Source of the DNA: Acanthosepion pharaonis
Taxonomy: Eukaryota; Mollusca; Cephalopoda; Sepiida; Sepiidae
Reading direction: 5' to 3'
DNA length: 64,000 nt
Assembly: GCA_903632075.3 (NCBI GenBank)
Contig: CAHIKZ030005499.1
Location: 2,341,501-2,405,500 of the forward strand
The notes beneath the pieces are model-generated. The model worked only from the letters and a program-made list of their open reading frames with translations, was not told the origin of the DNA and searched no databases. The translations under genes and the position numbers were made by a program. How positions within the stretch are numbered: the first letter of the stretch is position 1; each line of letters begins with the position of its first letter. Positions 22,957-33,285 of this stretch are shown here, one piece after another.

Positions 22957-23631
22957 TGGAGTTGAGAGTTGCAGCTGGACCGCGGGCAGGGATAGAGCCT
23001 GAACGCGGGCATCAGGCCCGATTCACTCGCCCCTTTGCGGGCAAGAGAATCCTCAGACAAGAAATCCCTCCAGCCCAAATCGAAGAAGAAGAAGATTGCT
23101 CGCAAGCCTCAGAGAAGTTGCAGCCAAGTCGAAGAAGAAGAAGATTGCTCGAAAGCCGCAGAGAAGTTACAGCCAAGTCGAAGATAAGAAGAAGAGCTGC
23201 AGGCCAGACAGGCCGAAGAATTGCAGGCAGACAAGAAGAAGAATTGCAGGCCAGACAGACGCCAAGAGTTGTGGCAGAGTTACGGCAGAGTTCAGCCCCG
23301 GACGGCAGCGAGAAGAGATCACCTCGGACGACAGAGAGTTGCGGCTGAGTTGCGGCAAGAGATCCTTCCAGCCCAAGTCGAAGACAAGAGAACTTCCAGC
23401 CTAAGTCGACGAAGAAGAAGAAATACAACTCAAGTCGAAGAGAAGAATCAACTGCGAATGATCGATAGAAATTAACCCCAGTGTCGAACCACACCACACT
23501 CCGACATACACAATTCTAAAGAGTAGGCAATTCGAAATCTTTAGGTTGTGTGATAGAAGCTTGGTGCCATAGTCCACAGAGTGGGTCGGGAATTGAGAAC
23601 AATTTAGTTTTTTATGTAACGGACATTAAGA

Positions 23632-23664
23632 TATAAAAAGGTTGTTACCCTTTTTTTCATCAGC
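23632..23664 (+). promoter_or_regulatory. candidate LTR promoter 2 (TATA box + TCAG initiator)
   Basis: TATAAAAAG at 23632 with TCAGCA following; the A of TCAG is at 23662, again exactly 30 bases downstream. It lies nearer the LTR end than candidate 1. The 3' LTR keeps the TATA, but its spacing differs slightly through T-run length. Confidence 0.4.
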
Positions 23665-23927
23665 AATTTTTTGTCTCGTGAGTTTATTTTTTTTCTTTTA
23701 TTTGTGTTTTGCCACCCCTGTCGGACTCAACTTGTATCGGCCCCAATCCCTGCTGGTCCCGTCTGTCTAAGATCTAAACACAGCGTGGGTAGACAGACCG
23801 GAGATCGGTACAGTTGCTTTAGTGACCAGGTATTGGAAGCGAGTTGGGAAAGGCGAGGCTGGTGATCATCCAACCAAGGGGTTGGAGCGGCACGCTTGGA
23901 ACCAGGAGGAGCGACCAGGCGGAGCGA

Positions 23928-24120
23928 CGTCACAGTTGGCGCCGTAACCAAGGGAGTCGACCCTGGGCCAGGTGTGTAACCGTCACATGTGGTGCCGTGA
24001 CCAGGATCAACCCTGAGACAACCACGTCACATGTGGTGCCGTGACCAACGGATCAACCCTGAGACAACCACGTCACAAGTGGTGCAGTGACCGAGGGATT
24101 TCAGCCCTGAGAAGACCACG
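23928..24120 (+). repeat. tandem primer-binding-site-like repeats (four copies)
   Basis: Four degenerate copies (about 53, 44, 46 and 50 bp) start at 23928, 23981, 24025 and 24071. Each opens cgtcaca followed by TGG(C/T)GC(C/A)GT(A/G)ACC, which pairs with a tRNA 3' end (ggtcacggcacca type). The first copy lies inside the LTR; the LTR end (23987) falls in the second copy just before TGTGGTGCCGTGACC, the expected PBS position. Copies three and four lie in the leader. Confidence 0.75.
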
Positions 24121-24268
24121 ATCGACCGCCGTTGCTGAAAATTCAGACAGAACTCAGAACGACCCGGGACCAAAGGAAAAGAAAGAACAGAATCGTCTGT
24201 AAGGTAGGACACCTTGTTTTGTTTCCCAACCTCGATTGTTGCTGTATAGACTGTCTTTCTCTGTAGAC

Positions 24269-25600
24269 ATGTCAGATTATGATTCGGATAGAGCAGTGGG
24301 GGGTGAAGAAGAAGTAGGGCGGGGGTTGTCAGTGGATCTAAGGAAGCTGTTGGGTGGACCGAGGGTCCCAGTATTTGATGGCAGCGGGAAGGAGTTTAAA
24401 AACTGGCTGGCAATCCTCGAGAAGAGCCGAACCATCTACGAGCTCTCGGACCAAGAAACCCTGTATTTGGCATACGATGCCACAAAGGGAAAAGCGTCTG
24501 AGTTCGTGAGGGGATCTTGGAGAACCAAGCCCGCTTGGCTTGGGAAGAAATAAAAGACTACTGACCAAAGAATTCGCCGACGAAGGTACGGCCATAGAGG
24601 CCATGAGGGGCCCTTTTAAAACTAACACAGCTGCGGGATGAAACCCCGGGAGAATTAGGGGGGCCCGAGCGGGGAAGCTATCGTCATTGGCATTCCCCGA
24701 AGTGGTCAGGGTTAATGCGGTTATGCAGGCCCAACTGGCGGACCTGTATGTAGAGGCGCTGAACGACGAGCGTGTTCGTCACGACGTATTGAAAGAAGGA
24801 CCGCTCAGACTGTCGGCAGCGATAGAGCTGGCCAGGGAGAGCCAGGGGTGTGGGATAAAGTGAAGAGGTGTGGGAAGAAGCAGATACCAAGTCAGGAGGC
24901 TGGAAGAAGGGGGTAGGCGGAAGAACCCCGTGTGGAATCAGAGGGTTAAGGAAGAGGTGGATCGGGCAGAATTATGGGAGGAGGACCCCAATAGACGGGC
25001 ATGGTCGACCAGGCATGGCTTTTATAAGCCCACGCCGGGTCGATACGGGCTGGTCTGCTGGACCTGTGGGTACGAGGACCACAGGGCGGCGGAATGTCCG
25101 ACGAAGTGGGGTTTCCCCAGACTTCAATCAGGACAGATGCACCAGGTGTGGTAAGAAAGGACACCTGGCCAAGTGGTGCGGGCTGAGGAAGGGTGCCCCA
25201 CCGATATTAACAAAGAAGGCTGAGCCCAAGAGACCGGCCCAGGGAAAAGCCAGCGGGCCACCCCAGAATTAAGAGGGAGGGTGGCCCAGTTAAAAAGGAG
25301 AGAAATAAAAACTTGGACCAGTGGGTGGGCGAGCCGCTTGAATAGAGGACGGGTTCCCCCGAGGATAGACACAAGGCCAATCCAGTTAAAAAGGGAAAGA
25401 GCAAAATGTTGGACATGTGGTCGGGCGGGCCACTTTGCGGCAAGCTGTCCAGCAAGAAGGTGCTGGTTTTGCAGGAGGCCAGGACACCTGAAAAGAAACT
25501 GTATTTTTAAAAACGGCCATGGGAGACCGGGAGAGGTCCGGCCGGGGTCGCCCAGGTGCAGGGGGCGCAGAACTCCACCTCATGAAAAAAATGAAGGTGA
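24269..25600 (+). pseudogene. gag: gag, frameshifted, four CCHC zinc knuckles
   Basis: Likely start ATG 24269 (MSDYDSD). The capsid-like region includes VPVFDGSGKEFKNWL and LSDQETLYLAYDATKGKA, resembling Ty3/Gypsy Gag. It is broken by indels near 24545 and 24640 and again around 24855. The nucleocapsid part has four C-X2-C-X4-H-X4-C knuckles: CWTCGYEDHRAAEC (about 25056-25097), CTRCGKKGHLAKWC (25138-25179), CWTCGRAGHFAASC (about 25408-25449) and CWFCRRPGHLKRNC (about 25460-25501). They lie in more than one frame. Four knuckles is more than the one or two usual for the group. Not translatable as one protein. Confidence 0.8.
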
Positions 25601-25668
25601 TTTATTACTACCGGCGCCTATGGCTGGGTTAACCCAAAGGTGGGGGACCCAGGAAGAAGAAAGCTCAA

Positions 25669-26205
25669 GTGTTCTCTTCGCTAACGCAGGAGAAAGAACT
25701 ATCCTGTAGAGCAGAGATAGGTGGTAGAGAGATGAGGGCTTTGGTGGACACAGGAGCATCTGTGTCATTGATGAGAGAGGAAACATACAGGCGGGTGAAA
25801 TGGAAGAGAAGGTTACGGGAAGCGGACATAGAGATCACGCAGGCAGATGGAGCCCCCTGGAGATAAAAAGGGATGGTGAGGCTCCCGGTGAGGATTGGGA
25901 GGGTGAAAAGCACCCAAAATTTTTACGTAACCCCCGACCTGTGTACAGAGGCAATCTTGGGAGAAGATTGGCTCCGGAGCCAGAAGGCCCAGATCGAGTT
26001 TAATCCTACTGTGTTGGTGGTGAACGGCGAGAGAACGCCATTGGGATGCCCACCAGAGGAAGAGATAACCATAGTGGTGGAGGAAGATGTAAAGTTACCT
26101 CCTAGGACCGCAGTGTCGGGAAAGGGTAGGCTAATGTCAGAAAAAAAAGGTATGGAGAGGACCTCTGCAGTTGGTCCCTGTAGAAGGAAAGGGCCTAGAA
26201 GATAA
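25669..26205 (+). pseudogene. pro: retroviral-type aspartic protease with premature stop
   Basis: The active-site motif ALVDTGASVSL sits at about 25738-25770 and the family's C-terminal signature ILGEDWL at 25954-25974. An in-frame TAA at 25864-25866 separates the two, about 40 codons after the catalytic Asp, so no full protease can be made without readthrough. The frame then continues to 26205 into linker sequence. Where RT should start, homology ends. Confidence 0.85.
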
Positions 26206-26462
26206 CGAGGTAACCCTGTGCGAAACGGTAGTGGAGGCAGCCGAGTTGGTGCCCATAATGATGGTGAACCAGGCCCAAAAGACTATAAAAGGTTAGGAGA
26301 GGGAGGAGATGGGAAGAGCACTTCCCCTACGAACTCTGAATCAGGTGAGATTCGAGGAAGAACGAAGGAAGCTAGTAGAGCAAACAGAAGGAATTGAAAA
26401 GGAGCAAGCAGACAGTGAAATAGCTGCTCTGAGAGAGAAGGTAAAAGGCAGGAGAGACCACC
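26206..26462 (+). other. pro-int junction: RT and RNase H missing
   Basis: Only about 260 bp separates protease linker from integrase. RT plus RNase H normally needs well over 1.5 kb; no YxDD or RNase H motif is seen in any frame. The sequence EKEQADSEIAALREK (about 26397-26440) resembles the linker just before integrase, so the deletion joins the end of protease to the RNase H-integrase linker. Confidence 0.8.
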
Positions 26463-27590
26463 AAGTATGCCATAATAGAGGAAAGGCTGTATTATCTCTC
26501 AGGAAGGGATGAAGAAGTCAAACCCAAGTTGTATGTGCCCAAAAGTTTAAGACCAGAGATATTGGAACAGTGCCACGAAAGGTTAGGTCACATGGGAATT
26601 GATAGGACATGTGATCTCATAGGAAGAAAGTACTTTTTGGCCCAAACTGTACGGAGAAGTCACTAACTATGTTCGGAGTTGTGTAGTGTGCCAGTCGCAG
26701 AGCAGAAGGCAGGAAATGGCACTCTTGGAGGAAACAGACGTACCAAACTTCCCCTTCGAGAAAGTGAGTATGGATGTATCAGGACCATATGGGGAAACTG
26801 CACAAGGAAACAACTATATAGTGAGTTTTGTCGATTGGCTAACAAATTGGCCTGAAGCATTTGCAGTACCAGACAAGAAGGCCAGAACTGTGGCCGGGTT
26901 GATAATAAGTGAAATCTTCCCTAGGTATGGTGCCCTGTGCAATTGGTAACAGATAATGGCACGGAGAATGTGAACAGCATCATGAGAGAAGTTTTGACAG
27001 GTTTGAATGTAGAGCACATAAAAACATCCCCATATCACCCCCAGGGAAATGCTAAAGTGGAAAGGTTTCATAGAACCTTGGGAGATGTATTGGCCAAGTT
27101 GGTCAGAGAAAACATTGGAAATTGGGACTTGTATTTGACGCAGGCTCTGGCGGCCGTGAGGTTTACGATAAACGAAACCTCCAGATTTTCTCCTTATTTT
27201 TGTTCTTTGGCAGAGACGTGGTCCTGCCTGTAGATAACCTACTGAAGCCCCGAAGAAGGTATATGGGAGAAGATCATCATCAACTATTGCTGGAACAGCA
27301 ACATAAGATATTCGTACAGGCCAGAAGAAGAATAAAGAGGGCCCAGAAGAAAAGAAATGAGAGGGTGAATGCTGAAAGAAAGGTGGTAGAATTGAAGGTT
27401 GGAGACCCTGTCTACTATAAAATCCACCAGAGAGAAGGAAAACTGGACCAGAGATGGGGAACCGTACTACCGGATAGTGGAGCAGACGGGCCCAGTATCA
27501 TATGTAATATGGGATCAAGTGGCAGGACGAGCGAGGAGGGTTTATGCCAATGATCTGAAGAAGGCTGAAATAGCTAACCTGGAAATGAGC
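26463..27590 (+). pseudogene. int: integrase, frameshifted (HHCC, D-35-E, GPY/F)
   Basis: Domains in order: an N-terminal zinc domain (CHERLGHMGIDRTCD, about 26570-26615, and CVVCQ near 26682-26696). The catalytic core follows, with first Asp in SMDVSGPYG (about 26769), second Asp in VTDNGTE (about 26943) and Glu in KVERFHRTL (about 27054); 35 residues separate the last two. A C-terminal DNA-binding GPY-like motif (GPVSYVIW) lies near 27490-27513. Reading shifts frame near 26655, 26935, 27200 and 27470. All key residues are still encoded, though in separate frames. Confidence 0.9.
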
Positions 27591-28166
27591 GAGCCGAGGC
27601 CTAAGAAGACAAGGAAAAGGAAGGTAACTCTGGTTGAACCGGAAGGAATGGAGACGGAGGAAGACTCCGAAGAAGATGAGGAGATAGGTCGACCTGACCA
27701 GATAAACGAAGCAGTCCGAATGACAGAGTTGGAACCCTCAACGGGGATTAGCGATGTTCAGTCGTCGACTGAGTCAGTGCAGAGAAGACCCCGTGAGATC
27801 GCCATCACACCCCCATGTCCGAAGAAAAGGAAGAAAAAGACGAAGAGGTCCAATCAAGCAGTCGAAGGCTCTAAAAAGAAACACCCTGAACAGGACGAAG
27901 GACCCAGCGAGTGGGAGGAGGAGGATCGAAAACCCCACTCCCAGCTTAAGGAAAGGATAAGGAACAGGAGAAGTTTAGACATAGAGTCGAGAGGTATTGA
28001 AGACATTCAAGGCGAAGACTCTAAACAGAAAGAAGAATCAGAGGATGAAGAAGAGGACAAAAAACCTCCTGGACGGGAGTTAAACACAGAAAGAAGGTTG
28101 GAGGTTGAGCAGGAATCACCTCGGAAGATGAGATCAGGGAGGGAGAAGAACCCCAAATCTCAGTAG
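27591..28166 (+). CDS. charged C-terminal tail of pol, open
   Basis: Continues the last integrase frame for about 190 codons without a break. It is low-complexity and very rich in Glu, Lys, Arg and Asp. A basic cluster KKRKKKTKR (about 27821-27847) looks like a nuclear-localisation signal, and acidic runs follow (DEEEDKK). It ends SPRKMRSGREKNPKSQ. Such tails after the integrase GPY/F domain occur in some animal Gypsy elements; this one is long. Retained openness suggests late decay. Confidence 0.6.
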   Translation, partial: EPRPKKTRKRKVTLVEPEGMETEEDSEEDEEIGRPDQINEAVRMTELEPSTGISDVQSSTESVQRRPREIAITPPCPKKRKKKTKRSNQAVEGSKKKHPEQDEGPSEWEEEDRKPHSQLKERIRNRRSLDIESRGIEDIQGEDSKQKEESEDEEEDKKPPGRELNTERRLEVEQESPRKMRSGREKNPKSQ

Positions 28167-28526
28167 AACAAAAGGGCTGTGCAGAATATAAGCATTTAGT
28201 GTCGACAGATAACGACACTGGCTCATCCAAAATCCTATTGGCTGACTATGGTAGATGTGAGTGGAGGGGATGGAGTCGCGGGCTGCACCTCACGAGGGAC
28301 GGAAGAAGATCATTGGCATTATTGATTGGCCACCAGTGGTGTCATGAAGTACGACCTTTAGAGTGGGCGCCACGCACACCTGACCGGACCATTCTGTCTG
28401 CTAGGGGTTAGTTAGAGGAGGGAAGAGCCGAACTAAGAGAAAAGTTATGAAATGATTGAGTGATGAGTCGAGCGAGACTAAGTGATTGTGAAGAATAACA
28501 ACAAGAGAATTTGTTACCTTTCAGGA
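28167..28526 (+). other. pol-env intergenic, candidate env splice acceptor
   Basis: Short frames only. A pyrimidine-rich ttgttacctttcag ending at 28524 is a plausible splice acceptor directly before ATG 28527. A spliced env message would be usual for this kind of element. The 28199-28411 open frame may be decayed env N-terminal sequence, but I see no motif to prove it. Confidence 0.35.
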
Positions 28527-29583
28527 ATGATAGCAAGGTACAAGGTGGAAGCAGACTACATAGCATTAAATTCGGGGAGAACGAAATTCATGTTGCTATC
28601 AGCTGAAGAAGCTAGAAGGTGTAGAGATGATACCCTGGGGACTTGTACCTCGTTGAGCCCTATCTATAAAACTGGTAACCGCAGACTGTGCATACTAGAA
28701 TTGTTTGAAGGGAGAGGGAAGGAATCAAAAGAATCTGCCAAGTAGAGGTATTAACAAACTCGGCATTACCACAAGCTATCAGTGTTTTCAGACGGGGTGT
28801 GGGCAGTAGCCACACAGAAACATATCAGCCTGTCTAGGGTATGTGGGGAGAGTCCACAAGGACATTAAGAATAAGGCCACCGTTATCCCTGGTGACGCTA
28901 CCCATGGGATGTTCGGCGGTTGGGGTGTCCATCTCCTTGCCCCCTATTACCAGATGGAAGAAAGGTTTGAAGAAAAAGATTCACTCATAGAGATGATTGG
29001 TAGAGGCTTAGTCAATTGTACAGAATTATGGGAGCCGATAGTGAAGAGATTCTCTAATGTCACCTTAAATAAGATGCCAGTATTAATGAAACCAATAGAA
29101 AAGATCGATATGGATCACTTAAGAGATAAGTTAAGTGCGTTGGGAGACGAAGGTGTAGCTTGGGAAGACGATGAGCAGATCGCGATAAGTTGGTCAATAG
29201 TAATGGGTACATTCCTAGTTATAGCCATCGGGGGTGTAATAATATGGAAGATTAAGAGTAAGAGAAGATTAGCGAACAACAGTCTAGTGAGCATGCAGCA
29301 ACTCGAGAGGGAGATGCCGAGCAGTGTTCCTTACTCAGACAGGACTGGCGAAGAAATTGCTGAAAGACCAATGGAGGAGGCTGGCGTGAGACCACCACGT
29401 GCGGCGAAAAAACCTCCCACGGCAGAGGAAAACATTGACCAAGAAGAACAAACCCTAGTGAACACATCTGCACCTACAAACACACGCACACATTACCTTG
29501 CATGTAAAACAAAAGAAAATGAAAGGAACATTACATTGCATGTAGAACAAAAGAAAATGAAAAGAACATTTCATTGCATGTAG
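28527..29583 (+). pseudogene. env: env-like gene, broken, with transmembrane anchor
   Basis: The N-terminal part is open from ATG 28527 to 28745. A shift follows, and the C-terminal part is open from 28843 to 29583. In the latter a hydrophobic segment WSIVMGTFLVIAIGGVIIW (about 29190-29246) is followed at once by KIKSKRR, a stop-transfer signal, and then by a long cytoplasmic-like tail. Potential N-glycosylation sites NCT and NVT precede the anchor. Position after pol, the anchor and the sequons fit an envelope protein. I cannot assign the fusion-protein class. It is short for an envelope and interrupted, so no function is expected. Confidence 0.6.
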
Positions 29584-29765
29584 AACAAAAGAAAATGAAA
29601 AGAACATTACATTGCATGTAGAACAAAAGAAAATGAAAAGAACATTTCATTGCATGTAGAACAGAAGAAAATGTAAAGAACATTTCATTGCATGTAGAAC
29701 AGAAGAAAATGAAAAGAACATTTCATTGCATGTAGAACAAAAGAAAATGGAAAGAACATTACCCT
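29500..29765 (+). repeat. 38-bp minisatellite, seven copies
   Basis: Seven units of exactly 38 bp starting at 29500, 29538, 29576, 29614, 29652, 29690 and 29728, each beginning gcatgta(a/g)aaca. Units differ by a few substitutions (ttaca/ttca alternation, aca/aga). The last codons of the env-like frame are encoded by the first two units, so the repeat supplies its C-terminus. The repeat lies about 115 bp upstream of the 3' LTR. Confidence 0.95.
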
Positions 29766-29867
29766 AGCATGTCAGAAAGTAGAATAGAATTGCATGAGAC
29801 AAATGCATGGTGCATGTTAAATGATGTAATTGGGTTTAGGTGTCATTTACGGGTAAATGACAAATCG

Positions 29868-29879
29868 GTTAGGGAGGAT
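29868..29879 (+). promoter_or_regulatory. polypurine tract for plus-strand priming
   Basis: ggttagggagga lies immediately before the 3' LTR (TGTGGC at 29880), the standard position for the second-strand primer. It is short and contains two pyrimidines. Confidence 0.6.
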
Positions 29880-32040
29880 TGTGGCACCTTGCATTATTAG
29901 AAATATTCATAGAAATATGATTTAATTTTTTTCTTACTCGGTTTACTAAACAGGTTGTTGATTTTTTTTTAAAACGGAAAATAATTGAGTTGAAAATAAT
30001 TCACTAAGATTGTACTTAGACGATCCTAAGGGAAGAAGAGGAAGAAAAAAAAAAAAAAGCAAAAGAGAGAGGTCGAGAAATACAAAAAGCGGTCATTAAC
30101 TAAAAAAACACGAGTCAGAAAGATATCTTGGCCTGCGTGTGGCCGAATTTTTTAAAGACAATTGGAAGAATAGAATTAGAAATGATAAGAAGAAAGAAAG
30201 GGAAAAGACATGATATCAAAACGGGCCGCTTGATGAAAACCAGATATCGGTCAAAACATCTGACCTACTTTTGCGTAGAAAAGACTCATTATCAATTTGG
30301 AGTAAAGGGAAATTTTAAGAACAATGAGAACGAAATCTTAATCAGAGAAAAAAGTGTTTTTTGGGTTGGGGAGTGACCGGTGGAACTATATACAGATCCT
30401 GACCTATTAAGAATTGGAAACCTACGATAATAAAGTGGGAACATTTTCAATGTAGATAATTAAGATTTTCTGACTGTCGGGTCTGACAAAGACGGGAGGT
30501 GAAGGGACGATTGTCTCAGTTCACAGCTAGCGCCAATATTCTTCCCTGAAGTCACATCTAATTAGCGGCGGGCTGTTTGACAGAGCCCAGGTGAGAGAAA
30601 GCCAAGATTGTCATTTTTCGTACGTGCAGAAAAGGCAAAATTGGATTTTGTTTTTAAAAACAAGAACGATGTAACCACGCCCGAAAGGAGGAGAAAGGAT
30701 GCTCGATCAATAACAATTGGTCGGAAACGGTCACGTGATCTGCAGAAAAGAAGAGAAAAAAATGCCCGATCAGGAACCATTGGTCGAAAAACGGTCACCT
30801 GACATACGAGAGACTAAGAGAGATGGTGTGCACCTCCCCACCAAAGGCACTGTGAGGAAGTGGGGGTGAAAACAATAGCGATAATGGGAAGTCAAAAAAT
30901 AATGCGACTTTTGGAATTATCGAGAAAACCCTGACGCCGACAGACCCACCCCAGTTTGTTGCGGCGTCAATAAAAGCAGGACCCCAGTCGACAGAAATCA
31001 GTTGGAGTTGAGAGTTGCAGCTGGACCGCGGGCAGGGGATAGAGCCTGAACGCGGGCATCACTCGGCCCGATTCACTCGCCCCCTTTGCGGGCAAGAGAA
31101 TCCTCAGACAAGAAATCCTTCCAGCCCAAATCGAAGAAGAAGAAGAAGATTGCTCGCAAGCCTCAGAGAAGTTGCAGCCAAGTCGAAGAAGAAGAAGATT
31201 GCTCGAAAGCCGCAGAGAAGTTACAGCCAAGTCGAAGATAAGAAGAAGAGCTGCAGGCCAGACAGGCCGAAGAATTGCAGGCAGACAAGAAGAAGAATTG
31301 CAGGCCAGACAGACGCCAAGAGTTGTGGCAGAGTTACGGCAGAGTTCAGCCCCGGACGGCAGCGAGAAGAGATCACCTCGGACGACAGAGAGTTGCGGCT
31401 GAGTTGCGGCAAGAGATCCTTCCAGCCCAAGTCGAAGACAAGAGAACTTCCAGCCTAAGTCGACGAAGAAGAAGAAATACAACTCAAGTCGAAGAGAAGA
31501 ATCAACAGCGAATGATCGATAGAAATTAGCCCCAGTGTCGAACCAAACCACACTCCGACATACACAATTCTAAAGAGTAGGCAATTCGAAATCTTTAGGT
31601 TGTGTGATAGAAACAAGTGCCATAGTCCACAGAGTGGGTCGGGGAATTGAGAACAATTTAGTTTTATGTAACGGACATTAAGATATAAAAGGTTGTTACC
31701 CATTTTTTTTCATCAGCAATCTTTTTTTTGTCTCGTGAGTTTATTTTCTCTTTTATTTGTGTTTTGCCACCCCCGTCGGACTCAACATATCGGCCTCAAT
31801 CCCTGCTGGTCCCGTCTGTCTAAGATCTAAACACAGCGTGGGTAGACAGACCGGAGATCGGTACAGTTGCTTTAGTGACCAGGTATTGGAAGCGAGTTGG
31901 GAAAGGCGAGGCTGGTGATCATCCAACCAAGGGGTTGGAGCGGAACGCTTGGAACCAGGAGGAGCGACCAGGAGGAGCGACGTCACAGTTGGCGCCGTAA
32001 CCAAGGGAGTCGACCCTGGGCCAGGTGTGTAACCGTCACA
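29880..32040 (+). repeat. 3' LTR (2,161 bp)
   Basis: Matches the 5' LTR end to end and is 11 bp longer, mainly from homopolymer differences. It ends CCGTCACA followed by the atac duplication. Because the 5' and 3' copies are still very similar, the insertion is young compared with the fragments left of 19.8 kb. Confidence 0.95.
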
Positions 32041-32044
32041 ATAC
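32041..32044. repeat. target-site duplication, right copy (atac)
   Basis: First bases of resumed array sequence (atactaaacaac), matching the four bases before the 5' LTR. Confidence 0.92.
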
Positions 32045-33285
32045 TAAACAACACATTCAAATCGCTTAATATGTTGTACACAATACTATGCCTTCCCATG
32101 TTTCGCTCCTCTTCTTCGTCTTCATCCTTATTACCATAACTGTTCAAATATAACGTCTGATTTATCTTCCTAATGTCCAAACATAAAATATGACACAAAT
32201 TTTTACTACTGCTGACACTAGTAATACAAACAATAATAATATTAATTAATATCATTAGTACTTTTATTAGTAATAATAATTATAATTTTAATATAACTAC
32301 ATTTGCAATATTAAAAATAATAAACGCCATCATCATAAAGTTGATTGTTATCTGAATTGGTGAGATTTATGCAATTGAATTCGACGACAAATTACTGATT
32401 CCGAAAGCAGAAAAGGAACAATAATAAAGTAAACAATGACTGTCTTCTTTTCGTTCAACATCTGCGTGGACTGCCGAAACCTCAGAAAACATTCCACAAC
32501 ATGAAGCTTTTTCTATTACTATATGTAGCATACGCACTATGGGATATCAATTATTACAAAGAAGTAGACTATATACCAACGCGTGCGTGCTACTACTTTA
32601 CACATCTCATTCCGAGGCTAATGAATGGTTTAGAAATATCGAGCTCCTGAGACGAGTTCAAATCACGACAAAAGTTATTTCATTATTGGTTCTGATTTTT
32701 CGCTGTGTATATAATACGCAGTAACGGCTGCCATTGAGAAGGTTAGCACAAGAAATAAAATAAATATTTCTTAGACTTGTATTCGTTCAGTAAACATGGC
32801 TTTCTCAGTAAGATTTCAATCTCACTAAGCACCTTTGTTTGTAAACAGAACACTTATCCATGAAGCTACTTTCAAAAGGAATATTTTTAAACAAATTTTC
32901 TCTTTAGCTGAATTACAAATAAATAAGCAAGAATCCTTTGAGTGTTGTACTAAAACGTGTACATTTAAATGCATAAATTTGATACATATCATTCCTGAAT
33001 GTCCCGAGTTACGATCTCACATAGTGTGACTGTCCACATATAATCAATCGACTACTGAAAGCATTCTCCATTACACTCGACTGATTTAGGTTGATGACCA
33101 AGTGACCAAATGAAAAGATAATTTTCATACATTTACATTTTTTCTTTCATCGTCTTCTATTTTGCTCACTTTGAATAAATTCGGGCATATCAGATGTACT
33201 GATTAGCAGAGAAATGAAATCACAATGTAAGGCTCAACACGTACAGAAAGTAAGTTTATGATTACTTAAATGAGACGGTTTCATC

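Larger units (their letters stand above)
21838..23987 (+). repeat. 5' LTR (2,150 bp)
   Basis: Starts TGTGGCACC and ends CCGTCACA. It matches 29880-32040 along its whole length; the differences seen are mostly homopolymer-length changes plus scattered substitutions. At over 2 kb it is long for the class. The 3' third has a purine-rich zone (about 23060-23450) built of GAAGAAGAAGA blocks and repeated 'gaagttgcagccaagtcg' units. Confidence 0.95.
21838..32040 (+). mobile_element. Ty3/Gypsy-type LTR retrotransposon with env-like gene, RT deleted
   Basis: A 10,203-bp element with two 2.15-kb LTRs (TG..CA ends) and a 4-bp duplication. The order is gag - protease - [RT and RNase H missing] - integrase - env-like, which with the D-35-E integrase placed after protease is Ty3/Gypsy order. 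Most frames are broken by indels. It lies in the spacer between 7SL copies 1 and 2, in the same orientation. Excising it with one atac gives an anchor-to-anchor distance of 1,844 bp, within the normal range of the array (1,839-1,849), so insertion followed array formation. Confidence 0.95.

Noticed and set aside
22956..23475. Arg/Gln/Lys-rich open frames inside the LTRs
   Set aside because: They come from GAAGAAGAAGA-type purine repeats, appear in three frames at once, and are duplicated only because both LTRs contain them.
29500..29765. CRISPR-like repeat array
   Set aside because: Units are contiguous 38-bp tandem copies with no variable spacers, inside a eukaryotic retrotransposon.
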